Shown one piece after another: positions 1 to 7,743 of a DNA stretch of 17,101 bases; the first letter of the stretch is position 1, and each line of letters starts with the position of its first letter. The notes below the pieces were generated by a model, which was not told the DNA's origin, made no database searches, and worked only from the letters and a program-made list of their open reading frames with translations. The stretch lies in assembly GCA_964245345.1 (NCBI GenBank), contig CAXTMS010000052.1, positions 1-17,101 of the forward strand. Direction: 5' to 3'. The DNA comes from Lichenicola sp964245345 (GTDB taxonomy: Bacteria > Pseudomonadota > Alphaproteobacteria > Acetobacterales > Acetobacteraceae). Made by a program: the position numbers and the translations under genes.

Positions 1-736
1 GGTCGGACAGGATGTCGCCGAACAGGTTGGTGGTGACGATCACGTCGTACTGCCAGGGGTCCAGCACCAGCTGCATCGCGCAGGCGTCGACGATGCGGTC
101 GTTCATCTCCACCCGGCCCTCATACTCCTTGGCGACCTTGCGGCCTTCCTCCAGGAACAAGCCCGTCAGCGCCTTCAGGATGTTGGCCTTGTGCACCACC
201 GTCACGCGGCGGCGCTTGTGCCTCACCGCATACTCGAACGCATATTCGACGATGCGCCGGCATTCCGCGCGGGTGTTGAAGCCGGTGGACATGGCGATCG
301 CCTTCGGGTCGTGCCCGATCGGCAGGTAGTGCTCCATCGCCGCGTAGAACCCTTCCAGGTTCTCGCGCACCAGCACGATGTCGATGTTCTCGAACCGTCC
401 GCCCCCGATCAGCGTCCGCGCCGGGCGCAGGTTGGCGAACAGCTCGAATTCCTTGCGCAGGGTGACGTTGATCGACTTGAAGCCGCCGCCGACCGGCGTG
501 GTCAGCGGGCCCTTCAAGGCGAGCCCGGTGCGACGGATGCTGTCCAGGGTCGGCAACGGCAGCGGGTCGCCGCTGTCGGCCACCGCGGCCATCCCGGCCA
601 GCTGCCGGTCCCATTGGAACGGCGTGCCCAACGCGTCCAGCACCTCGACCACCGCGTCCGCGATCTCCGGGCCGATGCCGTCGCCGGGGATGAGGGTGGC
701 GGGAATGCCGCCATCGACGGTTCGAATGTCCGACAT
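1..736 (-). CDS. NAD-type isocitrate dehydrogenase, 3' end cut by window
   Basis: The first 245 residues belong to the isocitrate/isopropylmalate dehydrogenase superfamily, which oxidatively decarboxylates a 2-hydroxy acid with NAD(P)+ and a divalent metal. The N-terminus carries IPGDGIGPE (residues 16-24). The substrate-recognition stretch KSINVTLRK (87-95), followed by ANLRPAR (101-107), matches isocitrate-specific enzymes rather than isopropylmalate dehydrogenases. The catalytic-lysine segment VVHKANILK and the metal-binding segments NDRIVDA and LFGDILSD are present. The ATG at 736 follows an AAGGAACG Shine-Dalgarno. The gene starts 17 bp after the aminopeptidase stop, so it is probably the last gene, or near the last, of the uvrD operon. 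The cofactor-specificity loop lies beyond the window, so NAD+ preference is inferred from family type only. The alternative is a homoisocitrate or tartrate dehydrogenase. Confidence 0.87.
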   Translation of the reverse strand, partial: MSDIRTVDGGIPATLIPGDGIGPEIADAVVEVLDALGTPFQWDRQLAGMAAVADSGDPLPLPTLDSIRRTGLALKGPLTTPVGGGFKSINVTLRKEFELFANLRPARTLIGGGRFENIDIVLVRENLEGFYAAMEHYLPIGHDPKAIAMSTGFNTRAECRRIVEYAFEYAVRHKRRRVTVVHKANILKALTGLFLEEGRKVAKEYEGRVEMNDRIVDACAMQLVLDPWQYDVIVTTNLFGDILSD

Positions 737-753
737 GGATAAACGTTCCTTGA

Positions 754-2556
754 TCAGGAAGGGGGTGGCGAGGCGATCGGCGCGCAGGCTGCCGCAAGCC
801 AGGCCCGGGCGGGCTCCGGCAGGGCCGGCCCGACCTCCGCCAGAACCCGCGCGTGGTAGCGGTCGAGCCAGTCGCGCTCTGCCGGGCACAGCAGTCCGGG
901 ATCGATCAGCGCGCGGTCGAACGGCGCCAGGGTCAGGGTTTCGAACCGCAGGAAGCGAGGCTCCTCGGCGGGACCGGCCGGCTGGACCAGAAGCAGGTTC
1001 TCCAGCCGGATGCCATAGGCGCCCGGCAGGTAGTAGCCCGGCTCGTCGGACAGGATCATGCCCGCCTCGATCGGGACCGGCCGCGCGGTGGGCGCGATCC
1101 CGCACGGCCCCTCGTGCACGGACAGGAAGCTGCCGACGCCGTGGCCGGTGCCGTGGTCGTAGTCCAGGCCGGCCTGCCACAGCGGGATCCGCGCCAAGGC
1201 GTCCAGCCGCCCGCCATGCACGCCGGCGGGAAACTGCGCCCTGGCCAGGGCGATGTGGCCCTGCAGCACGCGGGTGACGTGGTCGCGCACGACGGCGGGG
1301 GCGGGACCGGGGCCGCTCCACACCGTGCGCGTGATGTCGGTGGTGCCGTCCCGGTACTGGCCGCCGCTGTCGATCAGGTACACCTCGTCCGGCTGCAGCC
1401 GACGTGCGGTTCGGGGCGCGGCACGATAATGGATGATGGCGCCGTTCGGTCCGGTGCCGGAGATCGCCGGGAAGCTTTCGCCCTGGTAGCCGGGAACCTC
1501 GCGGCGGAACCCGTCGAGCCGGGCGGACAACTCGGTCTCGTCCTGCCCGATCCCCTGTTCCGACAGCCAATGCAGGAACCGGCACACGGCGACCGCGTCG
1601 CGTTGATGCGCCTGCCGTGCCCCGTCCTGCTCGACCGGGTTCTTGCGCGCCTTGGGCAGCAGGCACGGATCGGGGGCAGGGGAGACCGTCGCGCCGCTCG
1701 CGCGCAGGGTCTGGCCGAACCAGGACGCGGTGCCGGCCGGATCGAGCCGCACCGTGCGCCCCGACAGCCGGGCCAGAGCCGCAGCGATCGCCTCCGGCGG
1801 CTCGACCTGCACCGCGTTCCCCAGCCAGGCGCGCAGCTCGGCCGACACCTTGTCCGGCGCCATGAACAGGGTCGCGCGCTCGTCCGCTCCCAGCAGGGCG
1901 AAGCCGAGCGCGAACGGGGTGAAGTCGAGGTCGCCGCCGCGCAGGTTGAACGCCCAAGCGATTGAGGCCGGGTCGCCCAGCACCACTGCGTCCTCGCCCG
2001 CCTCGCGCAGCACCGCCGCGATCTCGCCGCGCTTCTCCTCGGCGCTGCGGCCGGAAAACTCCAGCGGATGCGGCACCGCCGGCGCCATCGGCATCGCTGG
2101 CCGGTCGACCCACACCGCGTCCACCGGGTTGCGCGTCACCGGCAGAAGCTCCAGCCCGGGCTTGCGGTAGCGCGCCAGCGCGTCCTCGCTCAACAGCCAT
2201 GGGTCGTAGCCGATCCGGGCGTCGCGATCCGGACGACGCGCCGTTGCCGCCAGCCAGGCGTCCGGCGGGTCGCGGGTGAGATGCAGGCGCCGGTAGCAGG
2301 TGCCGTCCACCTGGGCATCCAGCTGCAGCACGTAGCGCCCGTCGGAAAACACCGCCGCGTCCTCGCTCAGCACGATCGCGGTGCCGGCGCTGCCGGTGAA
2401 GCCGGTCAGCCAGGCCAGGCGCTCGGCATAGGGGGCCACGTACTCGCCCAGGTGCTCGTCGCCGCGCGGCAGGATGAAGCCGTCGAGACCGTCCGCGGAC
2501 AGTACCGCCCTGAGGGCGGCCAGCCGTCCGGCGGCGTCGTGGTCGGTCTCGGTCAT
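754..2556 (-). CDS. pepP: M24 family Xaa-Pro aminopeptidase (aminopeptidase P, three-domain type)
   Basis: This 600-residue protein has the three-domain layout of eukaryotic-type cytosolic aminopeptidase P: two creatinase-like N-terminal domains, then a C-terminal pita-bread M24 catalytic domain from about residue 330. The expected metal ligands are visible: D396 and D407 in LIDSGGQYRDGTTDIT, the His of GTGHGVGSFLSVHEGP, the Glu of SDEPGYY and the Glu of GIRLENLLLV. The family removes N-terminal residues that precede proline, using a dinuclear Mn/Zn centre, and no signal peptide is seen. The ATG at 2556 was preferred over an upstream in-frame start at 2637 because the upstream extension is Arg-rich and lies in the GNAT gene. 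It overlaps the GNAT stop by 4 bp (ATGA), with GGAG about 8 bases upstream. The exact peptide substrates cannot be read from sequence. Confidence 0.92.
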   Translation of the reverse strand: MTETDHDAAGRLAALRAVLSADGLDGFILPRGDEHLGEYVAPYAERLAWLTGFTGSAGTAIVLSEDAAVFSDGRYVLQLDAQVDGTCYRRLHLTRDPPDAWLAATARRPDRDARIGYDPWLLSEDALARYRKPGLELLPVTRNPVDAVWVDRPAMPMAPAVPHPLEFSGRSAEEKRGEIAAVLREAGEDAVVLGDPASIAWAFNLRGGDLDFTPFALGFALLGADERATLFMAPDKVSAELRAWLGNAVQVEPPEAIAAALARLSGRTVRLDPAGTASWFGQTLRASGATVSPAPDPCLLPKARKNPVEQDGARQAHQRDAVAVCRFLHWLSEQGIGQDETELSARLDGFRREVPGYQGESFPAISGTGPNGAIIHYRAAPRTARRLQPDEVYLIDSGGQYRDGTTDITRTVWSGPGPAPAVVRDHVTRVLQGHIALARAQFPAGVHGGRLDALARIPLWQAGLDYDHGTGHGVGSFLSVHEGPCGIAPTARPVPIEAGMILSDEPGYYLPGAYGIRLENLLLVQPAGPAEEPRFLRFETLTLAPFDRALIDPGLLCPAERDWLDRYHARVLAEVGPALPEPARAWLAAACAPIASPPPS

Positions 2557-3095
2557 GCGGGTTCTCCGAAACGATGGGGCGAGGCGGACTCCGGCCCGTC
2601 GCCAAGCAGGCGGTGCACGAACACGAGGTCGAGCCAACGGCCGAACTTCGCGCCGACCTCCGGCAGCCGTGCCGCAACGATGAAGCCGAACCGCGCGTGC
2701 AGGGCGATGGAGGCCGCGTTGTCGGCCGCGATCCCGCCCACCATGGCATGCAGCCCGGCTTCCGTCGCCCGCGCGATCAGGGCGGACAGCATCGCCTGGC
2801 CGTGCCCCCGCCGCTGCGCCGACGGGTCGATGTAGAGCGAGTGCTCCACCGTGTGGCGGTATCCGTCATGCGGCCGGAACGGCCCATAGGCCCCGAACCC
2901 CTGCACCGCGCCGTTTTCCTCCACCACCAGCACCGGATGCCCGGCCGCGCGGCGCTCCGCCATCCAGGCGCCACGCGTTTCCAGCGTCGCGGGCGTGATG
3001 GTCCACAGCGCGGTGCCGGTCAGGATCGCGTGGTTGGTGATCTCCAGGATGCGCAGGAGGTCGTTTGGTTCCGCGTCGCGGATGATGCCGGTCAC
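2553..3095 (-). CDS. GNAT N-acetyltransferase, phosphinothricin/MnaT-like
   Basis: This 180-residue single-domain GNAT enzyme transfers an acetyl group from acetyl-CoA to an amine. The pattern is that of the phosphinothricin/methionine-sulfone acetyltransferase subgroup: an N-terminal IRDAEPNDLLRILEITNHAI, a central TVEHSLYIDPSAQRRGHG that includes the Q/R-x-x-G-x-G/A acetyl-CoA loop, then GIAADNAASIALHARFGF and VGAKFGRWLDLVF. The start is a GTG at 3095 overlapping the prmA stop by 4 bp (GTGA), so translation is probably coupled. The stop overlaps the next ATG in the same way. Members of this subgroup acetylate amino-acid analogues such as methionine sulfoximine. Whether this one acts on a toxin or on a normal metabolite cannot be decided. 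The ORF stays open further upstream in the same frame, but that part lies within prmA and is not family-like. Confidence 0.87.
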   Translation of the reverse strand: MTGIIRDAEPNDLLRILEITNHAILTGTALWTITPATLETRGAWMAERRAAGHPVLVVEENGAVQGFGAYGPFRPHDGYRHTVEHSLYIDPSAQRRGHGQAMLSALIARATEAGLHAMVGGIAADNAASIALHARFGFIVAARLPEVGAKFGRWLDLVFVHRLLGDGPESASPHRFGEPA

Positions 3096-3991
3096 GGCCG
3101 GTCCGGCCGGCGCAGCACCAGCGTCGCCCAGTCCCCTTCGAGCAGCACTCGTTCCAGCCTCAGCCCCTGCCGCCGATGTGCCGCCAGCACCATAGGCACC
3201 TGGCTGTCGAGCAGCCCGGCCAGGATGGCGGTGCCGCCAGGCGCCAGCCTGGGCGCCAGCTCGCGCGCCATCCGGCACAACGGACGGGCCAGGATGTTGG
3301 CGAACACCAGGTCGAACCGTCCGCCACGCCGGATCGCCGGGGTGCGCCAGCCGTTGCCGTGCCGGCAGCTGAGCTGCCGCCTGAGCCCGTTCACCTGCGC
3401 GTTCTGCGCCGCCACCCGCACCGACCACGGCTCGATGTCCACCGCCAGCACCGGCCGGCGCAGCAGCCGCGCCGCCGCCATGGCCAGGATGCCGGAGCCG
3501 GTGCCGAGGTCCAGGATGCGGCGCGGCCGTCGGTGGGCCACCCGCTCCAGCGCGCGCAGGCAGCCGCGGGTGGAGCCGTGCTCGCCGGACCCGAAGGCGA
3601 TGCCGGCATCCAGGGTCAGGGTGATGCGCGGCCCGGGCCGGGCGCGTGCCAGGTGGGTGCCGCGTATGGCGAAGCGCCGGCCGACCTGCTGCTCGGGAAA
3701 GCTCTCGTAGGTGCGGGCGAGCCAGCCTTCTGCCTCTGTCGGCGCCCGTCCGAGCCGCGCCGCGATCCCCGTGGCCGCTTCCGCCAGCGCCAGCGCCGCC
3801 GACAGCGCCGCCTCGCCGCTGCCCTGGTCCTTGACCCCCTCCACCCGCCACACCGTCTGGCTGTCGTCGGCCTCGAAGATGCCCACGGTGGTGCAGACCG
3901 CCGCCAGCGCGTTCTCGTACGCTTCCACCGCCGCGTCCGGAACCGTGACATGGACCGTTTCGAGCACGGTGGCGTGCCGTCGCGTGATCAC
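3092..3991 (-). CDS. prmA: Ribosomal protein L11 methyltransferase PrmA
   Basis: This 299-residue class I SAM-dependent methyltransferase methylates ribosomal protein L11 in the cytosol. The N-terminal half is the PrmA substrate-recognition region. The C-terminal half has the family signature AFGSGEHGSTRGCL, SAM motif I ILDLGTGSGILAMAA, the acidic VLAVDIEPWSVRVA and the catalytic-region FDLVFANILARPL. Length is normal for PrmA. The start is uncertain. A GTG at 3991 lies 2 bp after the uvrD stop. A TTG at 3997 would give a 4-bp TTGA overlap, in keeping with the other junctions of this operon. Neither has a convincing Shine-Dalgarno, and no in-frame ATG is available. The gene lies between uvrD and a GNAT acetyltransferase, and is presumably translationally coupled. 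Confidence 0.92.
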   Translation of the reverse strand: MITRRHATVLETVHVTVPDAAVEAYENALAAVCTTVGIFEADDSQTVWRVEGVKDQGSGEAALSAALALAEAATGIAARLGRAPTEAEGWLARTYESFPEQQVGRRFAIRGTHLARARPGPRITLTLDAGIAFGSGEHGSTRGCLRALERVAHRRPRRILDLGTGSGILAMAAARLLRRPVLAVDIEPWSVRVAAQNAQVNGLRRQLSCRHGNGWRTPAIRRGGRFDLVFANILARPLCRMARELAPRLAPGGTAILAGLLDSQVPMVLAAHRRQGLRLERVLLEGDWATLVLRRPDRP

Positions 3992-3993
3992 GC

Positions 3994-6255
3994 TCAAGAC
4001 GGTGCCCCGGTGTCGGAGCCGACCACCGGCTCCACGTAGGAGTCGAGCACGCGCTTGAACCCGGCCTTGTCGAACTCGACGTCGAGCTTGCTGTCGTCGG
4101 TGCCGGTGACCACGCCGTAGCCGAACTTCTGGTGGAACACGCGCGCCCCCACCGCGATGCCGCCGCTGCGCGACGGCCGGGCCGGCTGCTCCCACGCTTC
4201 CACCGTGCGCGGGCGGCGCGCCATCAGCGGGAACTGCCCGCCGAACCCGCCGCCGAACACCGGCGGCGCGCTGCGCATCTGCTCGCGCGCCAGCGAGGCC
4301 GAGCCCACCTGCTCGACGTGCTCCTCCGGCAGCTCCTCCACGAACCGGCTCGGCACCGAGCTTTGCCAGTTGGCGTAGATGCGCCGGTTGGCGGCGTGGC
4401 TGATCATCGCCCGCTTGCGCGCCCGGGTGATGCCGACATAGGCGAGGCGTCGTTCCTCCTCCAGCCCCTTGTTGCCGCCCTCGTCCAGGGTGCGCTGGCT
4501 CGGGAACAGCCCTTCCTCCCAGCCGGGCAGGAACACGCTGTCGAACTCCAGCCCCTTGGCGCCGTGCAGGGTCATGATGTTGACCCGGTCCGCGCCGGCG
4601 TTCTCGTCGTTCTCCATCACCAGCGACACGTGCTCCAGGAACCCGCCCAGGGTGTCGAACTCGACCAGCGCCCGCACCAGCTCCTTGAGGTTGTCGAGCC
4701 GCCCCGGCGCGTCCGGCGACTTGTCCTTCTTCCACATCTCGACGTAGCCGGTTTCCTCCAGCAGCCGCTCGACCACGCCGATATGCGCCGGCCCTGCCAG
4801 GCGGCTCTCGTCCGCGCCCTGCGCCAGCACGTCCCGACCCCGCCCCAGCGCTGCCATCAGCTGCCCGAGCTGCTCGCGTACACGCCCCTTCAGCGTGCCG
4901 TCCGCCAGCAGCTTCAGCACCGCCGCCGTCATCGGGATGCGCTCGGCACGCGCGGCGACGTGCAGCGCCTGCATCGCCACGTCGCCCACCCCGCGACGCG
5001 GCACGTTGACGATGCGCTCGAACGCCAGGTCGTCGGCCGGCTGGTTCATCACCCGCATGTAGGCGATGGCGTCGCGGATCTCCTGCCGCTCGTAGAAGCG
5101 CAGGCCGCCCACCACCTTGTAGGGCAGCCCGAGCGTGATCATCCGCTCCTCGAAGGCACGGGTCTGGAACCCGGCGCGCACCAGGATCGCCATCTCCGAC
5201 AGCCGGTGCTCGTGGCGCTGCAGCTGCTCGATGCGCTCGCCGACCATGCGCGCCTCCTCGTCGGAGTCCCACACCGACGCCACCAGCACCTTCTCGCCCT
5301 CGGCATCGTTGCGCCCCGGACGCAGCGTCTTGCCGAGCCGCCCCTCGTTGTGCGCGATCAGTCCCGACGCCGCCGCCAGGATCGGCGCCGTGGAGCGGTA
5401 GTTGCTTTCCAGCTTGACGATGGTGGCGCCGGGAAAGTCCTTCTCGAAGCGCAGGATGTTCTCCACCTCGGCACCGCGCCACGAATAGATCGACTGGTCG
5501 TCGTCGCCGACGCAGCAGATGTTGGCGGCCTCGCCCTCGCGCTTGGCCAGCAGCCGCAGCCACAGGTACTGGATGGTGTTGGTGTCCTGGTACTCGTCGA
5601 CCAGGATATAGCGGAAGAACCGGTGGTACTGCGCCAGCACGTCCGGCCGGGTGCGCAGGATCTCGACGATGTGCAGCATCAGGTCGCCGAAATCGGCCGC
5701 GTTCAGCTGCGCCAGCCGCTCCTGGTAGTCGGCGTAGATCTGCCTGGCCTTGCCGCCGGCGAAGTCGGTGTCCTCCGCCGCGGTGATCCGGTCCGGGGTC
5801 AGCCCGCGGTCCTTCCAGCGCTGGATCGCCCCCATCAGTCCCGGCGGCGGCCAGCGCTTGGCATCGATCCGGTGCAGCTCCATCACCTGCTTGAGCAGGC
5901 GCAGCTGGTCGTCGGTGTCCAGGATGGTGAAGCTCGCGGTCAGCCCCACGTACTCGGCGTGCCGCCGCAGCATCCGCGCGCACAGCGCGTGGAAGGTGCC
6001 GAGCCACAGCCCTTCCACCGGACGCTGCAGCAGGTGCCCGACCCGCTCGCGCATCTCGCGCGCCGCCTTGTTGGTGAAGGTCACCGCCAGCACCTGCCCC
6101 GGCGAGGCGCGGCCGCTCAGCAGGATGTGGGCGAAGCGCGTGGTCAGCACCCGGGTCTTGCCGGTGCCGGCACCCGCCAGCACCAGCACCGGCCCGTCGA
6201 GCGCCTCGACCGCTTCGCGCTGCTCGGGGTTCAGCCGTTCGAGATAGGTGTCCAT
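3994..6255 (-). CDS. uvrD: ATP-dependent DNA helicase UvrD/PcrA (superfamily 1A)
   Basis: This 753-residue 3'-5' DNA helicase acts in nucleotide-excision and mismatch repair and displaces proteins from DNA. The motifs appear in order: Q-motif LNPEQREAV (8-16), Walker A AGAGTGKT (27-34), motif Ia VTFTNKAAREM, Walker B VDEYQDTN (about 219-226), motif III GDDDQSIYSWRG, motif IV region ESNYRST, motif V TLHGAKGLEFD and motif VI EEERRLAYVGITRAR. The C-terminus carries the Tudor-like RNA-polymerase-binding domain of PcrA/UvrD: GARVFHQKFGYGVV, then DVEFDKAGFKRVL. The ATG at 6255 begins exactly at the family N-terminus. It heads the five-gene minus-strand operon and is divergent from radC-like 1 across 108-114 bp. 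I looked for the alphaproteobacterial LexA box (GTTC-N7-GTTC) upstream and found none, so SOS control is not supported. Confidence 0.96.
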   Translation of the reverse strand: MDTYLERLNPEQREAVEALDGPVLVLAGAGTGKTRVLTTRFAHILLSGRASPGQVLAVTFTNKAAREMRERVGHLLQRPVEGLWLGTFHALCARMLRRHAEYVGLTASFTILDTDDQLRLLKQVMELHRIDAKRWPPPGLMGAIQRWKDRGLTPDRITAAEDTDFAGGKARQIYADYQERLAQLNAADFGDLMLHIVEILRTRPDVLAQYHRFFRYILVDEYQDTNTIQYLWLRLLAKREGEAANICCVGDDDQSIYSWRGAEVENILRFEKDFPGATIVKLESNYRSTAPILAAASGLIAHNEGRLGKTLRPGRNDAEGEKVLVASVWDSDEEARMVGERIEQLQRHEHRLSEMAILVRAGFQTRAFEERMITLGLPYKVVGGLRFYERQEIRDAIAYMRVMNQPADDLAFERIVNVPRRGVGDVAMQALHVAARAERIPMTAAVLKLLADGTLKGRVREQLGQLMAALGRGRDVLAQGADESRLAGPAHIGVVERLLEETGYVEMWKKDKSPDAPGRLDNLKELVRALVEFDTLGGFLEHVSLVMENDENAGADRVNIMTLHGAKGLEFDSVFLPGWEEGLFPSQRTLDEGGNKGLEEERRLAYVGITRARKRAMISHAANRRIYANWQSSVPSRFVEELPEEHVEQVGSASLAREQMRSAPPVFGGGFGGQFPLMARRPRTVEAWEQPARPSRSGGIAVGARVFHQKFGYGVVTGTDDSKLDVEFDKAGFKRVLDSYVEPVVGSDTGAPS

Positions 6256-6369
6256 GCCGGAGCCAATCTAGGCGCCCCGGCCGCGCGTCTCAATGCGGTC
6301 AGGCTTTCTGCTTGATCTCCGGGCGCGGCGCCGTGCAGTCTGACGTTTCGTTAGTGCACGGAGATGGCG

Positions 6370-7077
6370 GTGTCCGACGCGACCGCTTCGATCGCCCCGC
6401 TCCCGTTCCGGAGCACCGGCCCGCAGGGGCATCGCGGCCGCATGCGCGAACGCCTGCTGTCGCGCGGCGCCGAAACGCTGGCCGACTACGAGATCCTGGA
6501 GATGCTGCTGTTCCTGGGCATCCCGCGCCGCGACACCAAGCCGCTGGCCAAGGAGCTGATCAACCGCTTCGGCAGCCTGTCCGCGGTGCTGACCGCCGAG
6601 CCGGAGCAGCTGGAGCGGATCCCCGAGCTCGGTCCCGACGCGGTCGCGGTGCTGCAGCTGCCGCGAGCCGCGGGCCTGCGGCTGGCGGCGGCGGAAGCGC
6701 GCGAGCGCCCAGTGCTGAACAACTGGGACCGGCTGCTGGAATATTTCGACACGGCCCTGGCTGGCGCCGTGCCCGGCCAGCTGCGCGTGCTCCTGCTCGA
6801 CAACCGCAACCGCCTGCTGGCCGACGAGGCGGTGGACGACGCCCCGGAGCAGCTGCCGCGACGCGTGGCGGGGCGGGCGCTGGTCCTGCACGCGACCGCG
6901 CTGATCCTTCTGCGCATCGTGCCGGAGGGGCCCGCCGACAAGACCCTGGCCAGGCGCGAGGCCGCCTTGTGCGCGCAGGTGGCGACCGCGCTTGCGGCGC
7001 TGTCCATCACCCTGCACGACCACATGCTGGTCGGCAACGGCAGCTGGGTCAGCCTGCGCCAGAAGGGATTGTTGTAG
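6370..7077 (+). CDS. RadC-like protein with degenerate (metal-less) JAB/JAMM domain
   Basis: This protein of about 235 residues has a canonical RadC N-terminus: GHRGRMRERLLSRG, then DYEILEMLLFLGIPRRDTK and INRFGSLSAVL, with a helix-hairpin-helix-like segment around IPELGP. The JAB half begins normally (LRVLLLDNRNRLLADEA) and ends normally (LHDHMLVGNGSWVSLRQKG). The zinc-binding core H-N-H-P-S-G-D...S-x-x-D is replaced by R-I-V-P-E-G-P-A-D-K, beginning at 6913, and the G-T-V-x-H-T-P-V-Y-P-R-E segment is also gone. Metal-dependent catalysis is therefore not expected. The frame is open and GC-rich throughout, which argues for a maintained gene rather than a pseudogene. The start was set at GTG 6370 because ACGGAG (6358-6363) is 6 bases upstream. 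An ATG at 6364 directly abuts it. An intact paralogue lies at 7744-8451. Confidence 0.85.
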   Translation: MSDATASIAPLPFRSTGPQGHRGRMRERLLSRGAETLADYEILEMLLFLGIPRRDTKPLAKELINRFGSLSAVLTAEPEQLERIPELGPDAVAVLQLPRAAGLRLAAAEARERPVLNNWDRLLEYFDTALAGAVPGQLRVLLLDNRNRLLADEAVDDAPEQLPRRVAGRALVLHATALILLRIVPEGPADKTLARREAALCAQVATALAALSITLHDHMLVGNGSWVSLRQKGLL

Positions 7078-7149
7078 GATCGCAAGCGCTGCCGGGAACC
7101 GGAGGCCGGCTCGGCCCCTGACACGGCATCACCTTGTCGGAGCGATGCC

Positions 7150-7635
7150 GTGCATCTCGAAGGATCCTGCCACTGCCGCGCGGTCCGCTTCTCTCTGCAG
7201 TCGCGCCATCCGGTCCCCTACCAGCGCTGCTATTGCAGCATCTGCCGCAAGACACAGGGCGGGGGCGGATACGCGGTGAACCTGTCCGGAAGCGCCGACA
7301 CGCTCCGGGTCGAGGGCGGGGAACACACCACGCGCTACCACGCGGTAATGCGGGATGCGGACGGCGAAACCCGCAGCAACGCCGAGCGCGTGTTCTGCAG
7401 CCTGTGCGGCAGCGGGCTGTGGCTGTTCGACGACAGCTGGCCGGAGCTGATCCACCCGTTCGCCTCCGCGATCGACACGGTCCTGCCGGTCCCGCCGGAG
7501 CACACCCACCTGATGCTCGATTTCGCCCCGGCCTGGGTCGAGCCGCAGGTCGAACAATCGGACAAGCGCTTCGGCGTGTATCCGGAGGAGTCGATCGCCG
7601 ACTGGCACCAGCGCCTCGGGCGGGAAGCGGACTGA
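7150..7635 (+). CDS. GFA/CENP-V family zinc protein (glutathione-dependent formaldehyde-activating-like)
   Basis: This 161-residue protein has the full cysteine pattern of the GFA (CENP-V/GFA) fold: C7-x-C9 in SCHCRAVRF, C27-x-C29-x-x-C32 in RCYCSICRKT, and C83-x-x-C86 in VFCSLCGSGLW. Together these hold the structural and presumed catalytic zinc ions. The founding family member was proposed to condense formaldehyde with glutathione, but most members have no known substrate, so no reaction is assigned. The start is GTG 7150, supported by a GGAG Shine-Dalgarno at 7139-7142, 7 bases upstream. An ATG at 7145 is out of frame. The gene sits between the two radC paralogues on the same strand, 72 bp after the first and 108 bp before the second. 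A functional link to them is possible but not shown. Confidence 0.87.
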   Translation: MHLEGSCHCRAVRFSLQSRHPVPYQRCYCSICRKTQGGGGYAVNLSGSADTLRVEGGEHTTRYHAVMRDADGETRSNAERVFCSLCGSGLWLFDDSWPELIHPFASAIDTVLPVPPEHTHLMLDFAPAWVEPQVEQSDKRFGVYPEESIADWHQRLGREAD

Positions 7636-7651
7636 CCCTCCTCGCGGCGCT

Positions 7652-7664
7652 TGAACAGTGTTCA
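7652..7664. promoter_or_regulatory. Candidate operator: 13-bp dyad upstream of the intact radC
   Basis: TGAACA-G-TGTTCA is a perfect dyad with 6-bp arms around one central base, 16 bp after the GFA stop and about 80 bp before the radC start at 7744. It lies in the most AT-rich part of this neighbourhood. It does not match the alphaproteobacterial LexA box (GTTC-N7-GTTC), and its 3-base GAAC/GTTC spacing differs from the N4 of Gram-positive LexA boxes. A regulator-binding role is an inference. Confidence 0.3.
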
Positions 7665-7743
7665 CGGATTGCGCACGCGCTCCTGGCGCAACGTGCCAAG
7701 TTGTTGCACAATGGCATTGAAAGGCGGGAACGGAGCGGACGCG

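Noticed and set aside
853..1965. 370-codon plus-strand open frame opposite the aminopeptidase
   Set aside because: No recognisable domain; it is a shadow of the M24 peptidase, whose metal ligands are all in place on the minus strand.
3092..6007. 971-codon minus-strand frame that would fuse prmA to a long N-terminal part
   Set aside because: The upstream two thirds are an out-of-frame reading of uvrD. The PrmA-like part begins at about 3991.
4132..6315. 727-codon open frame on the plus strand opposite uvrD
   Set aside because: Low-complexity His/Arg/Gln/Leu-rich translation with no family features. uvrD on the minus strand has every helicase motif. Long antisense frames are expected at this GC content.
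6364..6366. ATG as the start of the JAMM-less RadC protein
   Set aside because: The only Shine-Dalgarno (ACGGAG, 6358-6363) abuts this ATG with no spacer, while GTG 6370 is 6 bases away. The difference is two residues and the ATG cannot be fully excluded.
6256..6369. LexA/SOS box between divergent uvrD and the radC-like gene
   Set aside because: No GTTC-N7-GTTC or GAAC-N7-GAAC found, and no convincing sigma-70 promoter either.
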